Assembly (NCBI GenBank): GCA_038326615.1
Contig: JBBQKF010000009.1
Location: 1 to 56,820 of the forward strand
Length of the DNA stretch: 56,820 nucleotides
DNA from: JBBQKF01 sp038326615
Lineage (GTDB): Bacteria > Bacillota > Clostridia > Saccharofermentanales > UBA5734
Direction: 5' to 3'
Under the pieces are notes generated by a model. That model made no database searches and was not told the origin of the DNA. It worked only from the letters and a program-made list of their open reading frames with translations. Position 1 is the first letter of the stretch, and every line of letters begins with the position of its first letter. A program made the position numbers and the translations under genes. Below, piece by piece: positions 17,331-27,049 of this stretch.

Positions 17331-19895
17331 CTAGTAAAGATGAAAATCTTTAGGTGATATTACAACACCTTTGTATGAATATGCTGCTCCAGATAAGTTT
17401 ACAACAACTTCATTTTTTTCGAAAACAGTTAAAGTTACATTATCTGATAAGTATGTGAATTCGATTATTTTTTGTTCACGAACAGAATTATAGAATTGGT
17501 TTGTTTTTTTGTTCCATAGTATTATTTTCTCTTTCCAGTCGTCAAATCCTGATGCATATAGATCTGCATAATCTGTATCATTAAGAATTTCTGGAGACTT
17601 CCCTATAAGTTTGAAGCTTAATAAAGAGCCGCTCATAACTGATTTAAGAACCGCAAGTTCAGGTTCGCTGTCATAGTTTATGGGCTTACTACAATAATCT
17701 GTATACCCATGAATTACCATCTGATAAAATGGAACACTCCTGCTTGATATAATAAAACTACTGTCTTCATAGGGAACGTCAGTCATTATATCTGCGAATT
17801 CCAGCATATATGCATTAGCTCCGTCCGACATTATCTTCATATTTTGCGTTTCAAGTCCTGATAATGACTTTTGAATTAATGATAAAGATTTTTGTCTTGA
17901 AATATAACGTCCAGGACTAAAATCTGAATATAAAGATCTCCCCATATCAAATGGTGCAACCCCATAAATCTTCGAATCTTCAGAACCCTTTGCATATGAA
18001 TTAACAACATCTGTAAACCTTACAGGCGATAACAAATAATTGTTATCTATACTGCTTATCTCTTTTGTAAGGTTTCTTACTGCATCAACTTTTTTGTTAA
18101 AAGGCTCAAACAGGCTCTCCTTATTTATTTGATAAAAATTGGCGCCAGAATAAATTTTAATTTCTTTGCTATTAAGGTATGACGTTAGTATATCCAAATC
18201 ATTCTTATTCCCAAGACTATTGTCTGTTCTGAATGTTTTTTGAATAGTTGTTTTATATCCACCCTTATAAATTCCAGTGTAATTTATAACAGGATTCTCA
18301 ATCCCTGACGAGGCTAGAGTTTCCACTACTTTTCTGACGTCACTGAAATCTGTAAGTGCTGTTGTTGTTTTATAAGGAATGCCTGCTAATGTTTTAGTAA
18401 CGTCGATCGCACCTTGCAATTCCATAATAGTTGTTGGGAGTTTATCCTGAAGTCTTTTTGTAAGTTTGTTTCTTGAAAGTAAATTCGCCCTGTAGACTTC
18501 GGCCATTTTTGAAATACCAATGTTTTTTCCAGGAATAAAATAGTATTTAACAGCAAACGTTCCATCATATATTTCGTTTGTATAAACGTTGAAATTTTCT
18601 CTGGTTGCATTTTCGCCAATAGGGATATAGTCTTTTATCATAGTGTCGAAGGAAACACCTATCCTGTTATAGGGTATTCCGTCACCACCAGTATTGACTT
18701 TAATTCTAGCCATCGCGTCCCCATCTTCAATTACAGCTAAAATGGCACCCTTTGCATCTTTTATCCCAAAAACAGGCATCGTGAAATTTTCGGTAAAGTC
18801 TGAATTAGTTTCGCTCAAAATCGCCAAATCACGCCCATATACATATCCTTCAAGGGTTGTATTCCTGTTATTCCTTTTTGCAAAATCGATTTGTGAGCCA
18901 CTTCCATCGGGGACAAAGAGAAAGCCATCTTCATTTTGTGTGGTGCATCCAAAATATGTAAGCAAATCAATCCCGGTTAAAGGGAAAAATCCCGAATCAG
19001 TTTCAGTATAGTGTATATTTTTGGAATCAATAGAAACTCTCAGTCCATCTTCTTCAAGGACATAGCTAACAGGAATTGTATAACTCTCACCACTTCCGTT
19101 ACTTCCCTTAAACATTACTTCTTCAAGATCTAATTTAAGCTGTTTTTTTGTATAGCCAATTGATGTAAAAAGTTTAGTTAGACTCTTCTTGTTTGCAGTA
19201 TTTAATTGTCCCTCACGCAAAATATAAATATTTTTTTCGTTGAGAGCACCATAACGTTCCTTTAATTTTGTAAGCTCAGTATCTTTTAAAGAATTTCTAT
19301 CAATAAGAGAGTACATCTTCTTCATAAGACTTTTTTCTGCGGTGAATTTCAGGCCTTTAACAATTTCGTCATATCTTTCAATACTTAGAGCCCGTGGGAA
19401 AATCTCATCACTATCCGGATAGGCAAATGAGTAGGTGACAAGAACACCTCCGTCAATCTTTTTTGCTGTGTATTGTTTTAAATCAATAGAAAACGTTTGG
19501 CTGTCCATAACAATTTCTTGTTGAATGCTATTAGTATAATGAATGACGAGCTGACTATTTATAACCTTATTTGTATTTTGATTTAATTCAAGTTTTAATA
19601 CATCAGATATGGGTGGATTGCTATACCACCGAGTTTTTGTTGTCTTGTCTTCGACCGCGAAAGTACAGTCAGTGCCATTAAAGAAAAGCGTCTGCTTTTC
19701 GGACTGGGCTACAACTGACATGGTATCACTGACTTGCAGCCCTTTTGCGTTAACCTTTTCTCCTATGCGTGATTTATCTCGTACTATACTCGTTCCATGA
19801 TTGCTGAAAATAAAAACTCCAGTTGCAGCCAGCACAAAAAAAGTGATAATGATTGTTATTGCTTTTATTATTTTTTGATTAATCTTAATTGTCAT
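17331..19895 (-). CDS. DUF5696 protein, exported and membrane-anchored
   Basis: The 854-residue protein starts at the ATG at 19895 (AAGGG eight bases before); a GTG nine bases upstream overlaps the ribosome site. One N-terminal hydrophobic segment (about 9-28, without a following Cys) suggests a signal anchor, leaving most of the protein outside the cell. The centre has the DUF5696 hallmark DGFLFVPDGSGSQIDF followed by EGYVYGRD and a region that reads like a TIM-barrel (INYTGIYKGGYKTT, GVAPFDMGRSLYSDFSPGRY). The family is usually found beside sugar ABC importers; its activity is not established as far as I know. Here it follows the YIP1 gene by 92 bp in a run with NHL/TPR and two permeases. 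A role in handling glycan at the outer membrane face is inference. Confidence 0.8.
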   Translation of the reverse strand: MTIKINQKIIKAITIIITFFVLAATGVFIFSNHGTSIVRDKSRIGEKVNAKGLQVSDTMSVVAQSEKQTLFFNGTDCTFAVEDKTTKTRWYSNPPISDVLKLELNQNTNKVINSQLVIHYTNSIQQEIVMDSQTFSIDLKQYTAKKIDGGVLVTYSFAYPDSDEIFPRALSIERYDEIVKGLKFTAEKSLMKKMYSLIDRNSLKDTELTKLKERYGALNEKNIYILREGQLNTANKKSLTKLFTSIGYTKKQLKLDLEEVMFKGSNGSGESYTIPVSYVLEEDGLRVSIDSKNIHYTETDSGFFPLTGIDLLTYFGCTTQNEDGFLFVPDGSGSQIDFAKRNNRNTTLEGYVYGRDLAILSETNSDFTENFTMPVFGIKDAKGAILAVIEDGDAMARIKVNTGGDGIPYNRIGVSFDTMIKDYIPIGENATRENFNVYTNEIYDGTFAVKYYFIPGKNIGISKMAEVYRANLLSRNKLTKRLQDKLPTTIMELQGAIDVTKTLAGIPYKTTTALTDFSDVRKVVETLASSGIENPVINYTGIYKGGYKTTIQKTFRTDNSLGNKNDLDILTSYLNSKEIKIYSGANFYQINKESLFEPFNKKVDAVRNLTKEISSIDNNYLLSPVRFTDVVNSYAKGSEDSKIYGVAPFDMGRSLYSDFSPGRYISRQKSLSLIQKSLSGLETQNMKIMSDGANAYMLEFADIMTDVPYEDSSFIISSRSVPFYQMVIHGYTDYCSKPINYDSEPELAVLKSVMSGSLLSFKLIGKSPEILNDTDYADLYASGFDDWKEKIILWNKKTNQFYNSVREQKIIEFTYLSDNVTLTVFEKNEVVVNLSGAAYSYKGVVISPKDFHLY

Positions 19896-19987
19896 TTCAT
19901 TCACCCTTTTGGTTTTTATATTTTGCTATTCATAAATTGATAGCCTGACATTAATAATTCTATAACTCATTTCCCTTAAAGTTTGTG

Positions 19988-20644
19988 TTACAATCGTAAA
20001 ATATATTCCAAGTAAACCTCTCTTATAAATCCTGCAATTTGCTGGACGATGTTAAAAAACAAAATCCCTATAAAAGCAATTACTCCTATGCCAACTATGA
20101 TGATGATTACAGAAAATAACGTTTTCCCTAATGTAAACTGATGCGTCACAATAGTTCCAAAAAGAAATAGAAGTCCAGCCCATACAAATGCTGCCGATTG
20201 AAAAAAGCTATAGAAGGCAACTTCTTCAGTTGTTACAAATCTTGAATAAAGAATAAGAGGTGCCATTATTAGAACCATTGGAAGAAGCGAATAACAAGAG
20301 TAAATATAAATGTCTTTAAAACTCCCCTCACCCTCTGTTAGCGTAGTTAAGCACCAATTTGAAACACACCATAATAATAATGGTAAAAGGACAGAAACAA
20401 TTTCAGAAATAATGTTCAAATCTTTTGCTCTAGCAGTATTAATTACAAATCCGCTAAATTGTCTTTTCAGAATGAAAACAAGTATAAGCGAAACAACAAA
20501 GAGAGTTGCAGTATATATATTGCCCTTCTTTTCATGTTTAAGATCATAAAATCCATCAAACGGATGAAAAAGAATATGAAAGGAATATTTGATTCCGAAT
20601 AATGCTTGTTTTGATATTAATCCAACGCCACTCAAATATTTCAT
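19988..20644 (-). CDS. YIP1-family multi-pass membrane protein
   Basis: This is a 218-residue integral membrane protein with about five hydrophobic helices and a C-terminal amphipathic end. The middle motif (LTTLTEGEGSFKDIYIYSCYSLLP) is typical of bacterial YIP1-family proteins. The start ATG overlaps the stop of the upstream NHL/TPR gene in TGATG, and its ribosome site (AGGGGGAGA) lies inside that gene, so the two are probably translationally coupled. Molecular function is unknown for bacterial members. Its tight linkage to the NHL/TPR protein suggests they act together in the membrane beside the importer. Confidence 0.8.
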   Translation of the reverse strand: MKYLSGVGLISKQALFGIKYSFHILFHPFDGFYDLKHEKKGNIYTATLFVVSLILVFILKRQFSGFVINTARAKDLNIISEIVSVLLPLLLWCVSNWCLTTLTEGEGSFKDIYIYSCYSLLPMVLIMAPLILYSRFVTTEEVAFYSFFQSAAFVWAGLLFLFGTIVTHQFTLGKTLFSVIIIIVGIGVIAFIGILFFNIVQQIAGFIREVYLEYILRL

Positions 20645-22227
20645 CAGATTCTCCCCCTTACTTTAATTGATTTTGGTTTTCCAAAATTAATAATAACTTG
20701 AACGCCTTTTTTTATGCGAATTATTAATGCAGCAATAATAGCCAATGCTACTAGAGTGAATATGAGAGCGCTTGATGTTTTCCCGATATCATCCTTTTTA
20801 TATAACTTTAAGGCTTTACTATAATAATCTCTATAGTTTGCTAGTTTAAAATATTTCATAGCTTCTTGATAATTATTTCTCATCATATATATTTTTCCAA
20901 TACCTAGATATGCAATTTCTGAATTCGAATCACGAGCAATCACTTGTTTCCACTCATTAAGCGACTTATCATAGTCACTTTGATTGTAAGAATTAATTGC
21001 ACTAAGTAGCGATGTTCCGTAATTTGTTCTTACAAATTCAGTAACACTGCCTGTAACTTTATCAAGAACATAGTAATTATCTTTGTACTCACAAAGTGCT
21101 ACTGGGCCTATAAAAGATCCAACCTGAGCTCCAGTTCCGGCAAATACAAAAAGTAAATTTCCTGCATAATCATATGTAAATATTCTTCCACGTTTAGCGT
21201 CAAGAATGCTATAAATTCCATTTTCTGACGGAGCTACATCAACAATAGACGAAGGTCCTTTTTCACTTTCCTTTAGATAACTTCTGCTATTTCCCTTAGT
21301 GCTATCTTCAGAATAGTCTTGATTTTTAACAGGAAATTTGATATCTCCGACTGGCGGATAAAATCCTTCTCTATCAAGCACATCTTCTCCACTTAAGGTA
21401 AGACGTTTAACGGGCGCTGAATTAGTAGAGCGATCTCTTGATGAGATTTTAGCGATAATTTGATCTTCTGTCACTGATTCATTTGTAGCAAACAAGAATC
21501 CTTCGCTATCAATTGAAATATTATTATATTCCGTAGGAACATAACTTGACATCCGGCTTATTTGAGCTTTAGTCGAAATTGATTTCCAAAAATAATCAAT
21601 CGGACTTACAAAAACTTGTGGAGCTCCGATGAATTTATCTAATGTCCCTTTTTCATCAATCTCAAGAATACCCATGTTAATTCCCTTGCAGATAACATAT
21701 AATTTCTTTGATTTATCAACAGATAGTCTTATAGGAGAATATACAGAATAACCTTCAAGAAGTGGTGAATCAGGCCTTGTATAAATTTGTCTAACCTTCA
21801 TATCTGCAAAATATCTTATAATTCTGTTATTGCCAGTGTCACATATATAAAATTCGCCATCAGAGTCAATAAACAATCCTTCAGGACTTTTAAGTGATGA
21901 TTTTTCACCATTATATTCTATCTGGTTTATTTCATGAAGAATTTTGAATTCACTATCAAAAATTAAGACTCTATCATTATCTGTATCCGATATTGCAATT
22001 TTTCCGTCTTTAGAAATAAACATATCTGTTGGATTCTTTAATGCTTTTGTTTTAAAATTATCAGATGTAAGAATTCTTGTAGGTATAAATGCTGGTGGAG
22101 TATCCTTTTTCTCTCCCCAATAGTTATATGTATATCCCTGATAAGGAACAATTGCATTGACAGGGAACACTATAAAAGCATTCGCTGTAATTAAACTTAT
22201 TATACAAATTAGTAGCCACTTTTTCAT
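20644..22227 (-). CDS. NHL-repeat/TPR protein with C-terminal membrane anchor
   Basis: The 527-residue protein has a signal peptide (about 1-25), a series of NHL beta-propeller repeats (about 50-395; for example GKIAISDTDNDRVLIFDSEF, GEFYICDTGNNRIIRYF and RGRIFTYDYAGNLLFVF), two TPR-like helical pairs (about 405-470; NSEIAYLGIGKIYMMRNNYQ), and one membrane helix near the end (about 485-507) with a basic cytoplasmic tail. The propeller should face outward and could bind protein or glycan. It follows the MalG-type permease by 31 bp and overlaps the YIP1 gene by one base. The family occurs next to sugar importers, but a defined function is not known to me. Confidence 0.82.
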   Translation of the reverse strand: MKKWLLICIISLITANAFIVFPVNAIVPYQGYTYNYWGEKKDTPPAFIPTRILTSDNFKTKALKNPTDMFISKDGKIAISDTDNDRVLIFDSEFKILHEINQIEYNGEKSSLKSPEGLFIDSDGEFYICDTGNNRIIRYFADMKVRQIYTRPDSPLLEGYSVYSPIRLSVDKSKKLYVICKGINMGILEIDEKGTLDKFIGAPQVFVSPIDYFWKSISTKAQISRMSSYVPTEYNNISIDSEGFLFATNESVTEDQIIAKISSRDRSTNSAPVKRLTLSGEDVLDREGFYPPVGDIKFPVKNQDYSEDSTKGNSRSYLKESEKGPSSIVDVAPSENGIYSILDAKRGRIFTYDYAGNLLFVFAGTGAQVGSFIGPVALCEYKDNYYVLDKVTGSVTEFVRTNYGTSLLSAINSYNQSDYDKSLNEWKQVIARDSNSEIAYLGIGKIYMMRNNYQEAMKYFKLANYRDYYSKALKLYKKDDIGKTSSALIFTLVALAIIAALIIRIKKGVQVIINFGKPKSIKVRGRI

Positions 22228-22258
22228 GGATGTTCGTCCTTTCAGGTAAATTGCTTTA

Positions 22259-23119
22259 TTATTCCTTCATTCCTGAAGTTGACATTGTTTCAAGAATATT
22301 ACTTTGTGTTATTAGGAATATGGAAACTGGTACGGCAAGCATTAAAAGCGCTCCTGCAGAATATGCTCCTGCTCTTGCAAGCCCACTGTCCTTGATGTTG
22401 TTCAAAGCATATTGCAATGTCTTTAATTGCTCGCTATATATCAAATTACTATTTGCGATTCCCCACAAGTTCTGAAAGCTAAATAATATCAGGGTAAGCC
22501 AAGCTGGTTTTACCATAGGCATAATAATTGTAAAAAACACTTTACGCTCTGTTGCTCCATCAATCTTTGCTGCTTCGATAAGAGAATCCGGTATCATTTG
22601 TTCCATAAACTGTTTCATAAGATATAGCCCAAGAGGCATCGCAAAAGCTGGAATCAAAAGTCCCGCAAGATTATTGACCAGACCAAATTTACTAAGAATG
22701 AGATAATTAGGTATGTTAGTTACTGATGGATTAAACATTAACGCAATTATAATTGTTGAAAATATTAAAGCACTTCCTGGAAATTTTCTTTTTGCTAATG
22801 GGTATGCGCACATTGATGCAATAAGAACATGGCCAGCGGTGCCAACAACAGAAATGAAAACCGTGTTAAATACAAATCTAGAGAATGGAACCCAGGATGT
22901 AGAAACAGCAGCGGATAGATCTCTGAAATTTTTAAGCGTTGGGTTTTGCACAAAAAACTTTGGCGGATAAGCCCACAATTCATCAAGTGGCTTAAATGCG
23001 TTGCTAATTATAAAAAGCATAGGTAAGACCATGAAAAGACCACCAAAAATCAGAAAAATAAATATCCCTATATCTCCACCCATTGAGCGGTTAATTCTCT
23101 TTTTTATTAAACGCCTCAC
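22259..23119 (-). CDS. Carbohydrate ABC permease, MalG type
   Basis: A 286-residue protein with six membrane helices and the EAA loop LIEAAKIDGATERKVFFTIIMPMVKP that contacts the ATPase. The N-terminus MRRLIKKRINRS with the following helix and LFIISNAFKP is typical of MalG/AraQ-type subunits. It starts one base after the stop of the MalF-type permease, so the two form a heterodimer pore. The solute-binding protein for this pair is the fused one just upstream of MalF. No ATPase gene is present in the window. Confidence 0.92.
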   Translation of the reverse strand: MRRLIKKRINRSMGGDIGIFIFLIFGGLFMVLPMLFIISNAFKPLDELWAYPPKFFVQNPTLKNFRDLSAAVSTSWVPFSRFVFNTVFISVVGTAGHVLIASMCAYPLAKRKFPGSALIFSTIIIALMFNPSVTNIPNYLILSKFGLVNNLAGLLIPAFAMPLGLYLMKQFMEQMIPDSLIEAAKIDGATERKVFFTIIMPMVKPAWLTLILFSFQNLWGIANSNLIYSEQLKTLQYALNNIKDSGLARAGAYSAGALLMLAVPVSIFLITQSNILETMSTSGMKE

Positions 23120-23120
23120 T

Positions 23121-24062
23121 TTAGCTACCTACCTTTGAAATTATTTTTTTGATAATTATATTACTTGCTATCATCATAAGAAACAGAACTGTTGCTATAG
23201 AGCTTGCATATCCCATTTCAAAACGAATCCCGCCATAATCCTGAAGATGATGAACAAGTGTATTTGCTTCAAAATCAGTAGTTGGAAATCCAGAAAGCTG
23301 AGTAATCAAATCACCAGTTCCAAAAGATGCAGTTATGCTCATAACTGCACCAAACATTAATTGTGGACGCATCGAGGGGAGAGTAACAAACCAAAGTTCC
23401 TGCCAGCGGTTTTTTACGCCATCAACAGCTGCCGCTTCGAACAATGACCGGTCAATCCCTTGAAGCCCCGCTCTGAAAGCAAGAAAGCTTGTTCCAAGAC
23501 TAATCCATAACATAACAACTATTAATACTGGTTTCATATAATTAACATCTGTAAACCATTGTATTGGACCATTAATAATTCCAAATGTTTTAAGCAATGC
23601 ATTGATATAACCATAACTATCTCCAGAAAATAACACGGCCCATATAAGGTATGCATTCCCTGAAATTGCCGGTGCATAAAAGATTAATGTCATGAAGGAT
23701 CTAAGCCTTACTGGAAGTTCATTTATAAGCCATGCAAAAGAAAAACTTAATACATACCCTAAAGGCCCTGTAATTGCCGCAAATACTAATGTATTTTGCA
23801 ATGATTTTACGAATATTTCATCAGAAAGAAACATCTTAATATAATTTGTAATTCCAACGAATTTAGGTGTGCTTATAATATTGAAATCTGTGAAACTTAG
23901 AATTATTGATATCAAAACTGGAAGCAATATGAATAAAAGAAAAATAATTACATATGGAGCAACGAAAACATACATTTCTTTATTCTTTTTCATTTCTCTC
24001 CATTGATAACTAAAATAGCCCTTGATTCCAGTTTTATACTTTGGCATTGCTTCGTTTCTCAA
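23121..24062 (-). CDS. Sugar ABC permease, MalF type
   Basis: The protein has six membrane helices and the EAA loop LFEAAAVDGVKNRWQELWFVTLP. The start is best set at TTG 24062: AGGAG lies eight bases before it, while the ATG at 24047 is too far away and a GTG at 24071 overlaps the ribosome site. It pairs with the MalG-type permease that starts one base after its stop, and it follows the CBM-fused binding protein by 46 bp. Together these three form a carbohydrate importer for an oligosaccharide. Confidence 0.92.
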   Translation of the reverse strand: MRNEAMPKYKTGIKGYFSYQWREMKKNKEMYVFVAPYVIIFLLFILLPVLISIILSFTDFNIISTPKFVGITNYIKMFLSDEIFVKSLQNTLVFAAITGPLGYVLSFSFAWLINELPVRLRSFMTLIFYAPAISGNAYLIWAVLFSGDSYGYINALLKTFGIINGPIQWFTDVNYMKPVLIVVMLWISLGTSFLAFRAGLQGIDRSLFEAAAVDGVKNRWQELWFVTLPSMRPQLMFGAVMSITASFGTGDLITQLSGFPTTDFEANTLVHHLQDYGGIRFEMGYASSIATVLFLMMIASNIIIKKIISKVGS

Positions 24063-24108
24063 AATAATCACTCCTGTAAACTTTTATTTCATTGCGCTTC
24101 TACAATTT

Positions 24109-27021
24109 CTATTTGTCAAATCCGAACTCTGTTAATTTCGTCTGTAGCTCTTCATTTATTGTTCTTACATTAGAAATCAATGTATCTTTTGCATTGTCTT
24201 TATAGTAGACCACTCTTCTGAAGGACAAATCAAGATATCTGGATGTATAGTATCCTCCAGGGACCTCAGGTACACCTTTGACATACTGAAATTGTTGCAA
24301 AAGATTTGCGAGGTCAGAAGAATTCCATGCTGTTTGCTTTACTGCTTCTATGTTGGCAGATGGCCATCGACCACTAGGACCTAATATAGCTTCCATCTCT
24401 CTTCCAAATCTTGTCTGTGTTTTCTTATCTGTCCAGAACTTAATAAACTTCCATGCATTTTCTTCTTTTGAAGTGTTTTTGAGAATAATTGCGCCTTGAA
24501 CATCCCCTGCTACTGAATGGTTGATTGTGCCATCTTCCTGTCTTGTTCCTGGAACAGAAGTAAATTTCCATAGCCCTTTTATTTCAGGGAAATATACCAT
24601 CAAACTGTTATAAATTGTATAATCCGCTACACCAACAGGAATTTCACCTAGTGCGAATCTATTTGCAAATTCATATGCAAGAGGCAATTTATAGTCACGA
24701 TAAAGACTAGTCCATTGTTTAAAAACTTCAGTCTGGATTTTACCATCAAGTGCCGAATATTTACCATTTTCTCTATAGAACTCGCCATTTCTCTGGAAAA
24801 GCATCATTGCATAACTTTTAAATCCATTGGTTTGATTACCAGATATTGAAAATGCTTCATTTGTACTATAATTTGTTACCGGTATTGCAAAATTCATATT
24901 GTTACGTTGTAATTCTGGTAGAATATCGTAAACATCATCCCATGTTTCTGGAGGTTTTATCCCAAGCTTATCTAATATATCTTCACGGTAAAACATTACC
25001 GGGAATGTTTGAACTTCGGGCAAGGCATAACTTTTACCCTTATAAGTAAGTGGTACAAGTGCGCTTTCAAAATATTGTTTAGTAACTTCCTTAAAATCCG
25101 GAAACTTTGAAATATCCAAAACCGCTCCTCTGAGTGCATAATTCATTGCATCAGTTGCAGCAATACGCAAAGCAACGTCTGGTCCCCTCCCGCTTAACGA
25201 GGCTGGTAATAATGATCCACCTGCAACAAGTTGGAAATCTATATTGATCTTTTCTTCAGGCGTGAATGTGTCTTCAATCATTTTTTTAAGGACCATCGCC
25301 TGATCTCTGCCAGTCGCAATTCCGGAACCTAACCATACCTTTAGTGATGATTTTCCTTTAGAATCATTGAAAGAATTAATATCATTAAAAAATGAACTGT
25401 AAAAAACTATAAATTTATGCCAGAAAACCTGAAAAATGTTAGATTTTCCTGCGGCTAGTTTGGTTTCTGGTGAGGATATATAAATTTTATCAATGTCAAG
25501 AGGTTGCATCTGAGAATTCGTAATCCAAAATGATAATGAACCCAGATCATTTTCAAATGACCCAAACATTTTAGGGATTTTGGGTGGATCATAACTCATC
25601 TGTTTACATTCAAGTGCTATTTTCTCTAATGATGAAATATAGGAACCCTTGACTCCTGACGTTTGCAATATTTCACTTATTACTTTATAGAGTCTGTCTG
25701 ATTGAATTCCAAGATTTTTAATTGTTTCAGGAATCAGTTTTTCCAATTTATAGTCACGGAACAAATCTGGCGAAGGACCAGTAATAGTCATGATATCGAG
25801 GTAGGACTTATTTAGCTGCTTTAAAACATCATCAACTGCTGCTATTTTATCAGCCATTATTCCCAGAGTGTTTTGTAGCTTAATCTGATGCTTTCCTTTA
25901 GTTAAATATAAATTATAATTTACCTTACCCCCAGCAGTAACTAACTGCCACACACCATCATATTTGAAAGCAATATTTTCTGCTTCAGCAAAAGGCACTA
26001 CTCCATCGATGTAAAGTTTTCGTGAAGTAAACATTCCATCATTATAATTTTGTCTAACTCGGAAAGAAATATTGTATAATCCATCATTTTTAATATCAGT
26101 TTCCCATTCAATCCACTGTCCTGCCTGTTGCCATTGCGTTCCTGATATCATATTAAGTTTTATACTATAATCCGAAACTGGTGTTGTGTCAGGAGAGCTT
26201 CTGTCAAATCCAGGGAAAAGAACAGTGTCTGAAACATATCTGGTCTTTTCTGCTTCAATTATAATTGGTTCATTTTCATCTTTATTCGAATGCCCTTTGT
26301 TTTTTTCATTATATTCTGAATATGTTAGCATGCTTTTTAAGGGAGAAAAAGATATTTTACTTATTGCCATTGGCTCTTTAATAGAATTAAGTGTAATTGT
26401 ATGTGAGCCTGCCTCGAGATAAATTTCAAATGGGTTGGTGAAATACCCGAAGTTGTCAGAAAAAGTATAATCGGTCCACTTATATACTTCGCTAAAGCCA
26501 TTGAAATATTCATTCCCGTTCCTGTCAACTTTAACACTGCTGTCGGTATTTTCGTATATCCTTGATAATTCAATGCTGCGCGCCTCAGTAAAAGGATAAA
26601 GACCATCAATTAAAAGTTCTCTTTCAATTTTAGAATTTTTACCTGCAAGTGGTGAATATCTCAAATTTAAAATGTAACGAGCAGTTTGTCGAACCACAAA
26701 TTTATAGCTCACATATCCGGTTTCAGAAGAAACTAAGGATTTAATGCCAAGAACATCTTTTATCTCAGTATCCTTTGAGTCTAAGACATCAATTGGATCT
26801 ATTATTATTTCATTTGTTGCAGTTTTTGCACTACTATAGTTTTTGTTGTAATCCAGATATTTATTTTCATTTGATGAAAGTTTCGAACTCTGACTCAAAC
26901 TGCTACTAGCATTATTGTTTTCCTGTGCAAAAACAAAAGTCTGACCAAACGACGATAAAATTAATATTGTCAGAAAAATGCATATTGCTTTATTTTTAGG
27001 AGAAACAACGGTAAGCTTCAT
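24109..27021 (-). CDS. Extracellular solute-binding protein fused to two carbohydrate-binding-like modules
   Basis: The 970-residue protein starts at the ATG at 27021 with GAGGTGG before it. It has a signal peptide (about 1-33) without a lipobox Cys. Two related beta modules follow (about 70-230 and 245-395); each contains the same phrase (ERELLIDGLYPFTEARSIEL and SRKLYIDGVVPFAEAENIAF) and ends with a loop on hanging or length-wise strands as in CBM6/35-like folds. A helical linker (about 400-550) leads to a complete family-1 solute-binding domain (about 560-970), with PDVALRIAATDAMNYALRGA and PETWDDVYDILPELQR. Normal binding proteins have about 420-550 residues, so this one is doubled by the modules. 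It should capture glycan and deliver it to the permeases downstream. Confidence 0.87.
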   Translation of the reverse strand: MKLTVVSPKNKAICIFLTILILSSFGQTFVFAQENNNASSSLSQSSKLSSNENKYLDYNKNYSSAKTATNEIIIDPIDVLDSKDTEIKDVLGIKSLVSSETGYVSYKFVVRQTARYILNLRYSPLAGKNSKIERELLIDGLYPFTEARSIELSRIYENTDSSVKVDRNGNEYFNGFSEVYKWTDYTFSDNFGYFTNPFEIYLEAGSHTITLNSIKEPMAISKISFSPLKSMLTYSEYNEKNKGHSNKDENEPIIIEAEKTRYVSDTVLFPGFDRSSPDTTPVSDYSIKLNMISGTQWQQAGQWIEWETDIKNDGLYNISFRVRQNYNDGMFTSRKLYIDGVVPFAEAENIAFKYDGVWQLVTAGGKVNYNLYLTKGKHQIKLQNTLGIMADKIAAVDDVLKQLNKSYLDIMTITGPSPDLFRDYKLEKLIPETIKNLGIQSDRLYKVISEILQTSGVKGSYISSLEKIALECKQMSYDPPKIPKMFGSFENDLGSLSFWITNSQMQPLDIDKIYISSPETKLAAGKSNIFQVFWHKFIVFYSSFFNDINSFNDSKGKSSLKVWLGSGIATGRDQAMVLKKMIEDTFTPEEKINIDFQLVAGGSLLPASLSGRGPDVALRIAATDAMNYALRGAVLDISKFPDFKEVTKQYFESALVPLTYKGKSYALPEVQTFPVMFYREDILDKLGIKPPETWDDVYDILPELQRNNMNFAIPVTNYSTNEAFSISGNQTNGFKSYAMMLFQRNGEFYRENGKYSALDGKIQTEVFKQWTSLYRDYKLPLAYEFANRFALGEIPVGVADYTIYNSLMVYFPEIKGLWKFTSVPGTRQEDGTINHSVAGDVQGAIILKNTSKEENAWKFIKFWTDKKTQTRFGREMEAILGPSGRWPSANIEAVKQTAWNSSDLANLLQQFQYVKGVPEVPGGYYTSRYLDLSFRRVVYYKDNAKDTLISNVRTINEELQTKLTEFGFDK

Positions 27022-27049
27022 TAAAATCCACCTCATTTTTTAATTTCGA

